Positions 38,108 to 46,110 of a stretch of DNA of 64,000 nucleotides are shown here, one piece after another. The notes under the pieces were generated by a model, which was not told the origin of the DNA, did not search any database, and worked only from the letters and a program-made list of their open reading frames with translations. A program made the translations under genes and the position numbers. Within the stretch, counting starts at the first letter, position 1. Each line of letters starts with the position of its first letter. This DNA is from Bifidobacterium bohemicum DSM 22767 (GTDB taxonomy: Bacteria; Actinomycetota; Actinomycetes; Actinomycetales; Bifidobacteriaceae), in assembly GCF_000741525.1 (NCBI RefSeq), contig NZ_JGYP01000002.1, positions 806,001 to 870,000 on the forward strand, given 5' to 3'.

Positions 38108-40885
38108 TCACTGACGTAGTGCAACCCATCGTTGAGCAACGGTGGAATTATCACTATATGTCTGCACCGTATTGCCATTAAACATACCAGCGCCAGAAAT
38201 ATCCAGAACCAGTCCCGAATCCAACGCGGAAACCAGCTTGAATGCATTGCCGTCCCTGACCGCAATCCATTTCTGAGCATAGGTTCCATTCAACGAATAC
38301 TGTTGCATCCTGACACCTGCACGATCCTGAGCCCCATTGATGTCAAGAACCTTACCTGAGCCGATATTAGAAATCGTGACGTACCCGTTACCGTCATGAC
38401 TGACCTTCCAACGCTGCGCACCCGATCCATTATTGGAATACAGCTGAACACGAGCGCCGTCCCACCGTGCAGCACCAGCAACGTCAAGCACCATCGTATT
38501 ATTGCATTTGGCAGCAATCACGTACACTCCATCCGCCAAATCCGAACGATGCGCCGCAGCAAGCTCATCGATTATCTGACGTCGTGTCTTAATCGTCTCG
38601 ATAGCCCAGCGCTGAGCATATGTCCCATTGCCGTCATACAGCTGTAGCGACTGATTCTTGGCAGCCTTCCCACCCGGGATGTCTATAGCTTTATCCGCCG
38701 CACAACTGCTATAAAAAGCATATTGTCCACTGGACAACTCGCGAAGTGCCCAATGCTGGGCACAAGTACCGTTAGTGCCATACTGATCGATTTTTCCACC
38801 ATTCGCAGTACTTGCGCCCGCCAAATCAACGACTTTTCCTGAATTGACATTTTGAATCTCGTAGATGCCGTTTCCCACCTGATTGAAGTTGTATTTCTGC
38901 GCGTCAGTACCGTTCCAATCATAAACCTGCAATCGTGCACCATCATATGATGAGGCACCCGGCACATCGAATACCACGTTGCCGGCAATCGAACGGATAC
39001 GCTTCGTACCACCGGAAACAGAAGAAACCGTGCTGAAAATATACTGCTGAGCACGCGTCAGATTGGGGTCCCACAATTGTAATTTCGTACCGTTCTTCGT
39101 GCTGCCACCTGGTAAATCGAGCACAAGGTTACCTAATTTGGATTGAATATACATACCACCCTGGCCAGCGTTGCGCAAATACCAACGCTGAGCATTTGAA
39201 CCATTGGAATCCCATTGTTGAATAGGAACACCCGCATATGCATTCCCACCAGGAACGTCCAATACCTTGTCCGAATTGACATTACGAATTTCGTATGTAC
39301 CGTCTTCGTTATGACGCACTAATCGATACTGCTGTGCTGCTGACTGGTTCGCATCATAAAGTTGAGCCCTTGCACCGGCATCGGTTGAACCACCCGGAAT
39401 ATCAAACCCCGCAGAATCCCTAAGCAGCGAACTAATAAAATATGTGCCATCAGGTAGCGCGGCCGCCTGATATGCACCGATGTTAGGCGCACTGGAAACG
39501 TAGCTATAATTCCCGAACGCATTGATATCAACGTTGCCGTTGATGCCGTTGATCCGGCCGTTGTCCGCGTACTGCCAGCCACGGTCGTTGGCGGAATACC
39601 CGAAGCCGGTGCGGGCGCCATAGCTTGCCACCCAGCGCGTCTTACCGTGAATATTGTCGGTATTGAGCTGATTGTACAGGTAGCTTGTGTAGGAATATAC
39701 CGACAAATTGTTATAGCCGGCCGATTGCAGACGCGAGAACCAAGTATTGACCATGCCGTCGTAGACCCAAGGATTCTCAGGGTGGCAGTGGCCAGACCAC
39801 GGACTGTATGCCTCAAGGTCATAGAACACGGGATAGGAAAGGTCTTTGGGGTTGACACCCACTGCCCGCAGAAGTCCGACGACATCATCGCCTTCTGCCG
39901 CAGCCGTGTTATTGTCATATGCGTACGAATACATATATACGCCGAACGGGATGCCCAACCGTCTGCATTCTTTGATGTTACGGACAGCCTGGGAATCATA
40001 ACCGTTGCCCCAGCCAAAACTCAGACGGATGATGGCCCCTTCAACGCCTGACGCCTTGGCCGCCTCCCAGTTGATGGTTCCCTGCCACTGTGAAACGTCA
40101 ACCACGCCCTTCGCCTGCTGCGCAAAAAGATTGCCGCCACGCTCGAAGAACGCCTGAGATCCGTTATATGTACCCCAATATGCGCCGTATTCGTTGTTCT
40201 GTAGCGCCGTATTGCGTACGTCACCATCCGTGTCAGCTACCGCCGACCGAACCGAGAAGGGCCTTGCCTGCCCCCTCTTGTTTTTGGATGCACTCTCCTT
40301 CATCGTCGACCCGGTGACATGCGCACCAGCCGTCGCACCAAGACCGGAAGTATTCGCATCACCACCATTGGCGGCAACGGCGCGTTTGACCTCCTTCGCC
40401 TCAACCGGAATGAAGCGCTGTCCGTCCGTCTTGGCCAGTGGGTCGGCGGGCTTACTGTTCCGCCCCACCACCTTCGGATCGGTGACGGGCTTGCCGGTCT
40501 TGATGTTTCTCACCTGTCCGTCTTTGGTGGCAGCGAGATCCGGCGAGACCAAAGTCGCATCATCGGGAATCGCCGCACTCACCTTGTCAGGCAGCTTCTG
40601 ACTTGGGTTTTCGGGCATGGCATCCGAAGCGGACGGACTCGACGGCTGGTCTCCAATGGTCTTGACATCGGGCTGACCGGAACGCCCCGCGACCACGCCT
40701 TGAGCCATAGCCTTCGAAAACCCTTGGTCGGCGTAGGACGATGGGGACGGTGACGTGACCGACCGATCAAGACTCATGTCGGTCAAGGCGCTGGCCGGAG
40801 TCACCGCCACCGTCAGCCCAAGCGCCAACGTCGCGACCGCCGCGACCGTTTTAACCAATCGTCTGCCTGAATCCTTTCTATTCAC
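38108..40885 (-). CDS. Secreted GH25 lysozyme with nine ricin-type repeats
   Basis: A 925-residue exported protein. A signal peptide (NRKDSGRRLVKTVAAVATLA, hydrophobic core, then TPASA) is followed by about 220 residues of Ser/Pro/Asp-rich sequence. The GH25 muramidase domain spans roughly 255-460, with GVVDVSQWQGTINW (catalytic Asp about 263), YPVFYDLEAY (catalytic Glu about 358) and WQYADNGRINGINGNVDIN at its end. The C-terminal half (about 475-925) contains nine repeats of about 46 residues, each ending in AQQY, AQRW, AQKY or AQHW: ricin B-type units, enough for three beta-trefoils. The enzyme should cut peptidoglycan while binding glycans. The start is GTG at 40885, with AAGGGG 7 nt upstream; a TTG 12 codons earlier gives a poorer signal peptide. 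The location beside the polysaccharide locus suggests cell-wall remodelling or action on neighbours. Confidence 0.93.
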   Translation of the reverse strand: MNRKDSGRRLVKTVAAVATLALGLTVAVTPASALTDMSLDRSVTSPSPSSYADQGFSKAMAQGVVAGRSGQPDVKTIGDQPSSPSASDAMPENPSQKLPDKVSAAIPDDATLVSPDLAATKDGQVRNIKTGKPVTDPKVVGRNSKPADPLAKTDGQRFIPVEAKEVKRAVAANGGDANTSGLGATAGAHVTGSTMKESASKNKRGQARPFSVRSAVADTDGDVRNTALQNNEYGAYWGTYNGSQAFFERGGNLFAQQAKGVVDVSQWQGTINWEAAKASGVEGAIIRLSFGWGNGYDSQAVRNIKECRRLGIPFGVYMYSYAYDNNTAAAEGDDVVGLLRAVGVNPKDLSYPVFYDLEAYSPWSGHCHPENPWVYDGMVNTWFSRLQSAGYNNLSVYSYTSYLYNQLNTDNIHGKTRWVASYGARTGFGYSANDRGWQYADNGRINGINGNVDINAFGNYSYVSSAPNIGAYQAAALPDGTYFISSLLRDSAGFDIPGGSTDAGARAQLYDANQSAAQQYRLVRHNEDGTYEIRNVNSDKVLDVPGGNAYAGVPIQQWDSNGSNAQRWYLRNAGQGGMYIQSKLGNLVLDLPGGSTKNGTKLQLWDPNLTRAQQYIFSTVSSVSGGTKRIRSIAGNVVFDVPGASSYDGARLQVYDWNGTDAQKYNFNQVGNGIYEIQNVNSGKVVDLAGASTANGGKIDQYGTNGTCAQHWALRELSSGQYAFYSSCAADKAIDIPGGKAAKNQSLQLYDGNGTYAQRWAIETIKTRRQIIDELAAAHRSDLADGVYVIAAKCNNTMVLDVAGAARWDGARVQLYSNNGSGAQRWKVSHDGNGYVTISNIGSGKVLDINGAQDRAGVRMQQYSLNGTYAQKWIAVRDGNAFKLVSALDSGLVLDISGAGMFNGNTVQTYSDNSTVAQRWVALRQ

Positions 40886-41537
40886 CACAACACCCCTTAA
40901 ACGACGTCGCAGACCAGACAAAACACATTCTTTTTTATGTCAATCCGACCTGAATAAACGTCAACGCATACAAACCATATTGATTCTAACGGGCTCAAAC
41001 CTGAAAGTTTCCGATTTAAACCGTTCGTGAACGTAATCCTAACATATGACAAATTTATGACGAGACGAACCACCTCCCTGGAGCAATGGTTCATTGTCAC
41101 ATGATTCAAAACGCACACCCCGGCCAAAGCCGCATCTCACAGCCACCACCCGCCAACGTCCTAAGTCGAACGTTCGGCGGATCAACACGGATGGGTCCCG
41201 CAGAACATCGGTCAACCGGTTTTGCCGGATCGCCTGATACTGACATCCATGTTCGGTTCGACTCCGTATGAACGAGTCAAACCTGTTAACTTTTATCGAT
41301 TTACGATCACGTAAGTAGGTGAAGGAGGATAAAAACGTCGGAAATCATCAATAAAATACGAAAATATAAAACACCACAATAAGAACGTTTTATCTACCAA
41401 AACTATGATACACTGGCACTACGGCACAAAAAAGTGTCGGAACCCAAGGCGGGTCAGAAACAGACATAATGATGTGAGATGTAACATCGCATGATTCGCC
41501 GCACGCGGCCACGATGGCCGGCAGGAAAGGAACGCAT
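40886..41537. other. 652-nt gap upstream of two divergent genes
   Basis: No gene recognised. The middle is very A+T-rich (about 41280-41420). TATGAT at 41404-41409 could be a -10 for the small gene at 41538, and CGGCAC-N6-GTGTCG follows as a small inverted repeat. The lysozyme promoter should also lie here but is not clear. Confidence 0.4.
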
Positions 41538-41945
41538 ATGGCAGAGGAGAAACTCATTGTCGTTGACCCCTCGCTCTACGGGGAGACCGCGGAGGAGAAG
41601 ACCGCCGAGGCAAACAAGGTCGCCAGGAAATTCGGCCTGAGCGAGGAGGCGATCGCGGGGGTCGAGGATTACAAAAAAGCGCTGACCGAGCACGACGCAT
41701 GGGATCTGCCGTTCATGGGTTATGTGGACGAGGACGGATATGGTTATGCCTACGTGCCCAACAGGGCCGTCGCCCCGCCAAATTGGGATGCGCACAAGGC
41801 CTTCCAGGAGCTGCCGGCCGATGTTCAGACCGCATTCGCCATCCGTATGCTCTTCACACACCGCGACGTGGATCGCTATGGCGCGAAAATGTTCCTGCAC
41901 TACGAACGCGGCTTCACCATCCATTTCAAGGAACCGACCCGCTGA
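41538..41945 (+). CDS. Small conserved-looking protein of unknown function
   Basis: A 135-residue soluble, acidic protein without signal peptide or membrane segment. I do not recognise a family. The N-terminal third is charged and probably helical (EEKTAEANKVARKFGLSEEA); the middle is aromatic and Gly/Tyr-rich (LPFMGYVDEDGYGYAYVP) and may form a small beta sheet. The ATG at 41538 has AAAGGA about 8 nt upstream; an earlier in-frame start at 41514 is less likely. Codon usage is that of the G+C-rich core genome, unlike the preceding island, so coding is well supported. It is transcribed alone, ahead of tRNA-Ser. Confidence 0.75.
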   Translation: MAEEKLIVVDPSLYGETAEEKTAEANKVARKFGLSEEAIAGVEDYKKALTEHDAWDLPFMGYVDEDGYGYAYVPNRAVAPPNWDAHKAFQELPADVQTAFAIRMLFTHRDVDRYGAKMFLHYERGFTIHFKEPTR

Positions 41946-42037
41946 ATCAGGCATGGCACGCCCAACACGCTAAATAACGTTGCGACGGTCACGGCTTCAT
42001 GATAACTTAATTGAGTTGTGCGCCGGTAGCGCACAGT

Positions 42038-42122
42038 GGAGGATTCGCCTAGTGGTCTATGGCGCACGCTTGGAAAGCGTGTTGGTGTAACAGCCTCACG
42101 AGTTCGAATCTCGTATCCTCCG
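42038..42122 (+). tRNA. tRNA-Ser(GGA)
   Basis: An 85-nt class II tRNA. The acceptor stem GGAGGAT pairs with ATCCTCC, the anticodon stem-loop CACGCTTGGAAAGCGTG gives anticodon GGA, there is a long variable arm, and the T arm is CACGAGTTCGAATCTCGT. No encoded CCA follows the discriminator G. Confidence 0.95.
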
Positions 42123-42128
42123 CTCGCA

Positions 42129-42163
42129 GGGTTTCGGGCTTCGTCCCGAAACCCTTTTGTTTT
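42129..42163 (+). terminator. Terminator of tRNA-Ser
   Basis: A perfect 10-bp stem GGGTTTCGGG/CCCGAAACCC (42129-42138 with 42145-42154) with loop CTTCGT is followed by TTTTGTTTT. Confidence 0.93.
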
Positions 42164-42255
42164 GCCGAAAACGGCGTCGTTTCAACGGTTTAGAGTGCCT
42201 TCCAGCCTTCCCGACACCATACACAACTCTGCATAACCCGACATAAGTCAGCTAG

Positions 42256-42279
42256 AATAAGTGGGTAAATAAGTGGGTA
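42256..42279. repeat. Two tandem copies of a 12-bp unit downstream of tRNA-Ser
   Basis: AATAAGTGGGTA is repeated exactly at 42256-42267 and 42268-42279. The place, about 130 nt behind a tRNA gene, is one where integration scars often occur, but no integrase is near. Confidence 0.6.
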
Positions 42280-42283
42280 ACAT

Positions 42284-42300
42284 TTGGCCCCATAGGCCAA
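42284..42300. repeat. Short inverted repeat
   Basis: TTGGCC-CCATA-GGCCAA forms a 6-bp palindrome just after the tandem repeat. No T-run follows on the plus strand; function is unknown. Confidence 0.45.
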
Positions 42301-42478
42301 AAAACGTGTCTCTAGCCGGATCGCGTTGAGATATGTCCTATATGGATGCGCGATCCGTCACCGATACCTTCTTCCCTGTTCACGAGCCATGATGGTTCGA
42401 ATCGGATCGCACACGGTGAGGGCGAATAACAAGCTATACGATAAGTCCAACAGGCGTTCGTGCCAGAAACAGGTCACC

Positions 42479-42530
42479 CATGCCAGAAAACGTGCGTTTT
42501 CAATCAGGGAAACCGACGTTTTCTGGCATG
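42479..42530. repeat. 15-bp perfect inverted repeat with related flanking copies
   Basis: CATGCCAGAAAACGT (42479-42493) is exactly complementary to 42516-42530, and the 22-nt spacer continues with partial pairing, so an RNA from here would fold into a long hairpin. A third related copy, GTGCCAGAAAC, lies just upstream at 42460-42470. The gap 42164-42784 otherwise holds no recognisable gene. It may be a small palindromic repeat element, a non-coding RNA or a recombinase-binding site. Confidence 0.6.
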
Positions 42531-42784
42531 AATGACCCGTCCGTGCCAATGACGACCTAGTTTCGACGGCTTGCAACATAGTTCTCTGGGGCTATCAGCC
42601 AAAATGCGCATCAATGCCTTTGCATTGAATCAATCCGATAGCCCACTGCCTTATTGGTCGCATTCAGGCAATCGACGCTTCCATAACCGCAGCCCACAGT
42701 GACGGGTCAACATCCACTCGCGACACCCACGGTTCACCATTCACAAATCAAAAGCGAAGGTGCAGCACAAGAGAAACCGACCAG

Positions 42785-43816
42785 TTATGCGCTACGGTGG
42801 CGAACCAGAAGAGGACGGCGACGGATGCGATGTGCCACGATCCAAACAAGAATCGGCAGAATCAGAACCGGCAAGACGACGGCAATGATAAGGAACAGAG
42901 GGTCTCCGCCGCCACGGTTCAGGGAAGGCATTGGGTCTGGGATTGGCCGGCGTTCGGCGGTGATGACAAGACGCTGGGTGTTGACGCCGTAGGGGGTGCA
43001 TGTCATAAGAGTCACCAGATCGCGGCCAGGTACCACTCGGTAGAGGCGGGTATCGGCCGGGTCGATCACATGGATGCCGGTGACCTGATACCCCATCACA
43101 CGGTCGAGGGTGTGTATATAGAGAAAGTCGCCACGTTTCAGCTCGTCGAGGCGCGTGAACATCAGGGCGTTCGTCAGGCCGCGATGCCCACTGATCACCG
43201 CATTGGTCGAAGCGCCTCCGACCGGCAGACTGGTTCCGTAAAGGTGCCCGGCTCCGTGACGCAACGCTTCGTCGGAAGTACCGTGGTAAATGGGCATGTT
43301 GACCGAGATTTTCGGGATGCTGATACTGCTCATGGCGCCGGTACCATCGTTCAAGAGGGACTGGTAAGTCGCATCGTCCCGACTTTCGGGATGCGCCACG
43401 GAAGTGGTGGACGGTGACGATGAACACAAGGAGGAGGATCGATCATTCCCGTCTCCCTGGTTCACAGCGCCATCACCGGCGATTCCGTGAGATGTCTCTG
43501 ACGATTCGAGGGAATCCCCCGATGCCCTACCGCTCCGGGCACCGAACGGATCCTCGAACTCACCCAACACGCTTTGGTCGGAGGCGGCGATCTGGCGGTT
43601 ATATTCCTGCGCACGACGGTATTCGTCACGGACCTTGCCTTGCGGCCAGGAACGAACCAACGCGAGCGATGCCGCAGCCTGACGACTTTCCCTCGCTGCA
43701 CTGACCGACCACACGACGGGAAACCACGCAATCGCCCCGACAAGGGCTATGGCGCAGCATGCCAATAGCACGTCAACGATAATCAGCAATGTCCTGCGTG
43801 ACGAATTCATGTGCAT
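42785..43816 (-). CDS. srtC: Class C (pilus-assembly) sortase
   Basis: A 343-residue membrane-anchored transpeptidase that polymerises pilin subunits. An N-terminal transmembrane helix (about 9-30) and a C-terminal one (about 305-330), both usual for class C, flank the catalytic barrel. The barrel contains ISIPKISVNMPIYHGT, the catalytic His in SGHRG (about 211), TLMTC with the nucleophile Cys (about 273) and the Arg in NTQRLVITAERR. A lid motif DPF is present at about 89-91. Between lid and barrel lies a polar Ser/Gly/Asp-rich stretch of about 55 residues, which is unusual. The ATG at 43816 has GGGGAGGGGAG 5-6 nt upstream. It is the last gene of the pilus operon. Confidence 0.95.
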   Translation of the reverse strand: MHMNSSRRTLLIIVDVLLACCAIALVGAIAWFPVVWSVSAARESRQAAASLALVRSWPQGKVRDEYRRAQEYNRQIAASDQSVLGEFEDPFGARSGRASGDSLESSETSHGIAGDGAVNQGDGNDRSSSLCSSSPSTTSVAHPESRDDATYQSLLNDGTGAMSSISIPKISVNMPIYHGTSDEALRHGAGHLYGTSLPVGGASTNAVISGHRGLTNALMFTRLDELKRGDFLYIHTLDRVMGYQVTGIHVIDPADTRLYRVVPGRDLVTLMTCTPYGVNTQRLVITAERRPIPDPMPSLNRGGGDPLFLIIAVVLPVLILPILVWIVAHRIRRRPLLVRHRSA

Positions 43817-43993
43817 CGGGCTCCCCTCCCCGGAGACTCCGGATCTCACGAACCGGCATGCCGTCTCCGCAGTTTCGACAAGGCGTGTCGGAAGACACTT
43901 GCGAAGACAGGCATGAACATGGATCCGTCCGTATGTGCGTGTTGGACGAACTGTTCATGCCAGCACACCCACCGTGGGCATCCTGTTTACCGA

Positions 43994-45949
43994 CTACTCG
44001 TCAAGCCGATGATGCGCCATCACCAACAGGGCCGTGGCCACAGCCAGGACCGCGATCACCAGCAGACCCAGCGCGATGCCGGCGCCACCGGTCAACGGCA
44101 GCTGGGAAACAGAAGTCACGGCACGCACCACGATCGGGTTGCCATCGCTGGCGATCATGCTGCTCTGCGCATCGACAAGACCGAGCACATCGGCCCTGTT
44201 GGTGTACATGGTCTTGGACTCGTCCGACGTATCCGGCCCAAGCGTGACGATGAAAGAGGGTTTACACAGCGAAGAGTAGCCTGTGGGATCCGTGATTTCA
44301 GTCACGGTGTAGTCGCCATCGGACAGACCGGCAATCGACACCATGCCATTGGAGCCGACTGCGAGATCCGCGGTATACCGAGAGTCCTTCGAATCCTGCA
44401 ACGCGGCACGCTTGTAAACGCCATCACCGACTTTGAGGAACTTGATCGGGTCGCTGCTGCGATTCGTGGTCTGCAGCAGAGAGAAGACCGCGCCCGGCAG
44501 ACCGGGAACCTTGGCCTTATCGGCGTCGGAAGCCGCATCAAGCGCGGCTTTGGATTTCGCCACGAGCGAGAAGTTGCGCATGTACGCAGTGGAGACACCG
44601 GCACCGGGCTTCACGGAATCAGACACGAGCGAACCATCGGTCCCACCGTCAGTGACCACGCCCGTGGTCGGGTCGATTGTGGCGTGGGTCTTACCGTCGC
44701 GGTCCGAAGCGGCGGGCTGATGATTGACGTCGTTGGAATAGGACAGCGTCACGCCGTTCTTTAAGGCGGTTCCGTCTGCATCATCGGTGACCATCATCTT
44801 GTAGGTGACGGTGATCAGGTTCTGATAATGGAAGCGGGAGTCGAGGATGCTCGGAGAAAGATCAAAGATCACATAATCGTTGGAGGCATCGGCGGCAGTG
44901 CTCTTGAAAGCGCTGGCGGGATTGACGTGCGCGGTGACCGTGTAGTCTGTACCCTCGGTGAGCGTGATGAGCTTGCCGGCCGCGTCTTTGATCGTGACCA
45001 CGGCCGAACCGTCGACATAATGCAGACCGAGCGAGGAGGGGCGGTCGACCATCGTGTAGATGTAGTGGTTGAAGCCTGTGGTCAGCGGCACGGCGCCGGT
45101 CAGCTTATAGTTGAGGACGCCGCCGATGGATGCGTTGTTCATCTTGGACGGATCAAGTTCCTTGGACACCGAAGGCGCGTCGTTCTTGATGTCGACAAGC
45201 CCGAGCGTCCTGCCGTCAAGCTGTGAGTAAACGGTACCGCCAACGGTGATGCCGGTGCCCACCAGCATCGGGATCGAATTCTTGCCAGCGGACGGGACGG
45301 CCGCCTTGTCGGTGACATCGTCGAGCACATAGATGCCTGCGGACGGCACTTCGATCTTCATCGTGGCCTTGGCACCCGCCTGCGAATCCTTGTCGGGATC
45401 CGACACGGTTCCGGTCGCGACCGCGTTCTGTGACAGCACATCCTGGAACTGCTTGGAAGAGGACAGCTTGGTGACGAACTTGCGCAGCACACCGTCCCAC
45501 GCGTCGGCCGCCGATCCGCTATCCGAAGTCGTATCGCGGTTATTTGCGTTGGAACTGGCATAACCAAGCCAGTGCGCAGCCACCTCACCCATCGGGTTAT
45601 GGACGTAGCCCGAATCGGCGGGGATGTCCCGAACGGAGGCGAGCGCATCTTCGGCATCCTTGAGCACGGCGGAATCGGTGCCGACCGCCACGCCGCTCAG
45701 ATTGCCGGTTGAGGCATCGCCGGTGGCGTTCTGGTATGTGCCCACACGGACGGCCTTGAACTGGTGACCTTTGAGCATCGCCTCGTCACCTTGAATCGTA
45801 ATGGTTTCGGTTCCGACAACGGGCACGGAAATCGGTTCGTCAGCGCTTGGGCCTGCGGCATTGGCCGCACCCATCGGAGACAGTGCCAGCAGTGTTACGG
45901 CCGAAACCGCGACTGCCGCGAAGCGACGCATGGAGTCATGCATACTCAT
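43994..45949 (-). CDS. Major pilin backbone subunit, LPLTG-anchored
   Basis: A 651-residue exported surface protein. The signal peptide ends near PMGAANA. A fimbrial isopeptide (D2-type) domain is indicated by LDPSKMNNASIGGVLNYKLT and HYQNLITVTYKMMV. TLGLVDIKNDAPSVSKEL occupies the position of a pilin motif, with Lys255 the probable cross-linking residue, although the classical YPKN is replaced by DIKN. A SpaA/CNA-B-like domain near the C-terminus has the E-box GDYTVTEITDPTGY. The sorting signal is LPLTG at 617-621, then a hydrophobic helix and HHRLDE. The start at ATG 45949 is preferred over the much longer frame because of the signal peptide and a purine-rich site upstream. It is the presumed shaft subunit polymerised by the adjacent sortase. 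Confidence 0.92.
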   Translation of the reverse strand: MSMHDSMRRFAAVAVSAVTLLALSPMGAANAAGPSADEPISVPVVGTETITIQGDEAMLKGHQFKAVRVGTYQNATGDASTGNLSGVAVGTDSAVLKDAEDALASVRDIPADSGYVHNPMGEVAAHWLGYASSNANNRDTTSDSGSAADAWDGVLRKFVTKLSSSKQFQDVLSQNAVATGTVSDPDKDSQAGAKATMKIEVPSAGIYVLDDVTDKAAVPSAGKNSIPMLVGTGITVGGTVYSQLDGRTLGLVDIKNDAPSVSKELDPSKMNNASIGGVLNYKLTGAVPLTTGFNHYIYTMVDRPSSLGLHYVDGSAVVTIKDAAGKLITLTEGTDYTVTAHVNPASAFKSTAADASNDYVIFDLSPSILDSRFHYQNLITVTYKMMVTDDADGTALKNGVTLSYSNDVNHQPAASDRDGKTHATIDPTTGVVTDGGTDGSLVSDSVKPGAGVSTAYMRNFSLVAKSKAALDAASDADKAKVPGLPGAVFSLLQTTNRSSDPIKFLKVGDGVYKRAALQDSKDSRYTADLAVGSNGMVSIAGLSDGDYTVTEITDPTGYSSLCKPSFIVTLGPDTSDESKTMYTNRADVLGLVDAQSSMIASDGNPIVVRAVTSVSQLPLTGGAGIALGLLVIAVLAVATALLVMAHHRLDE

Positions 45950-46110
45950 GGTGTCTGTTCTCTCTCTTTCGATTGATAGATGATATTTGGTTAGCGGCCT
46001 GAGTTCATTGTAAAAGCACGAGATTGGATTCAGGCCAAATATGAGGGGGCGCCACCATAACCGGCTGGCGCGGAGCCGTTCAATCGGTTCACATGGCATG
46101 GCGGGTGCCG

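Noticed and set aside
38450..39480. Repeat-like DNA in the lysozyme gene considered as a tandem DNA repeat
   Set aside because: Similarity is at the protein level (ricin units); the nucleotide sequence of the units is diverged.
42358..42579. Minus-strand frame (73 codons) across the palindromic repeat
   Set aside because: Generated by the inverted repeat; no start signal or similarity. Kept as a repeat instead.
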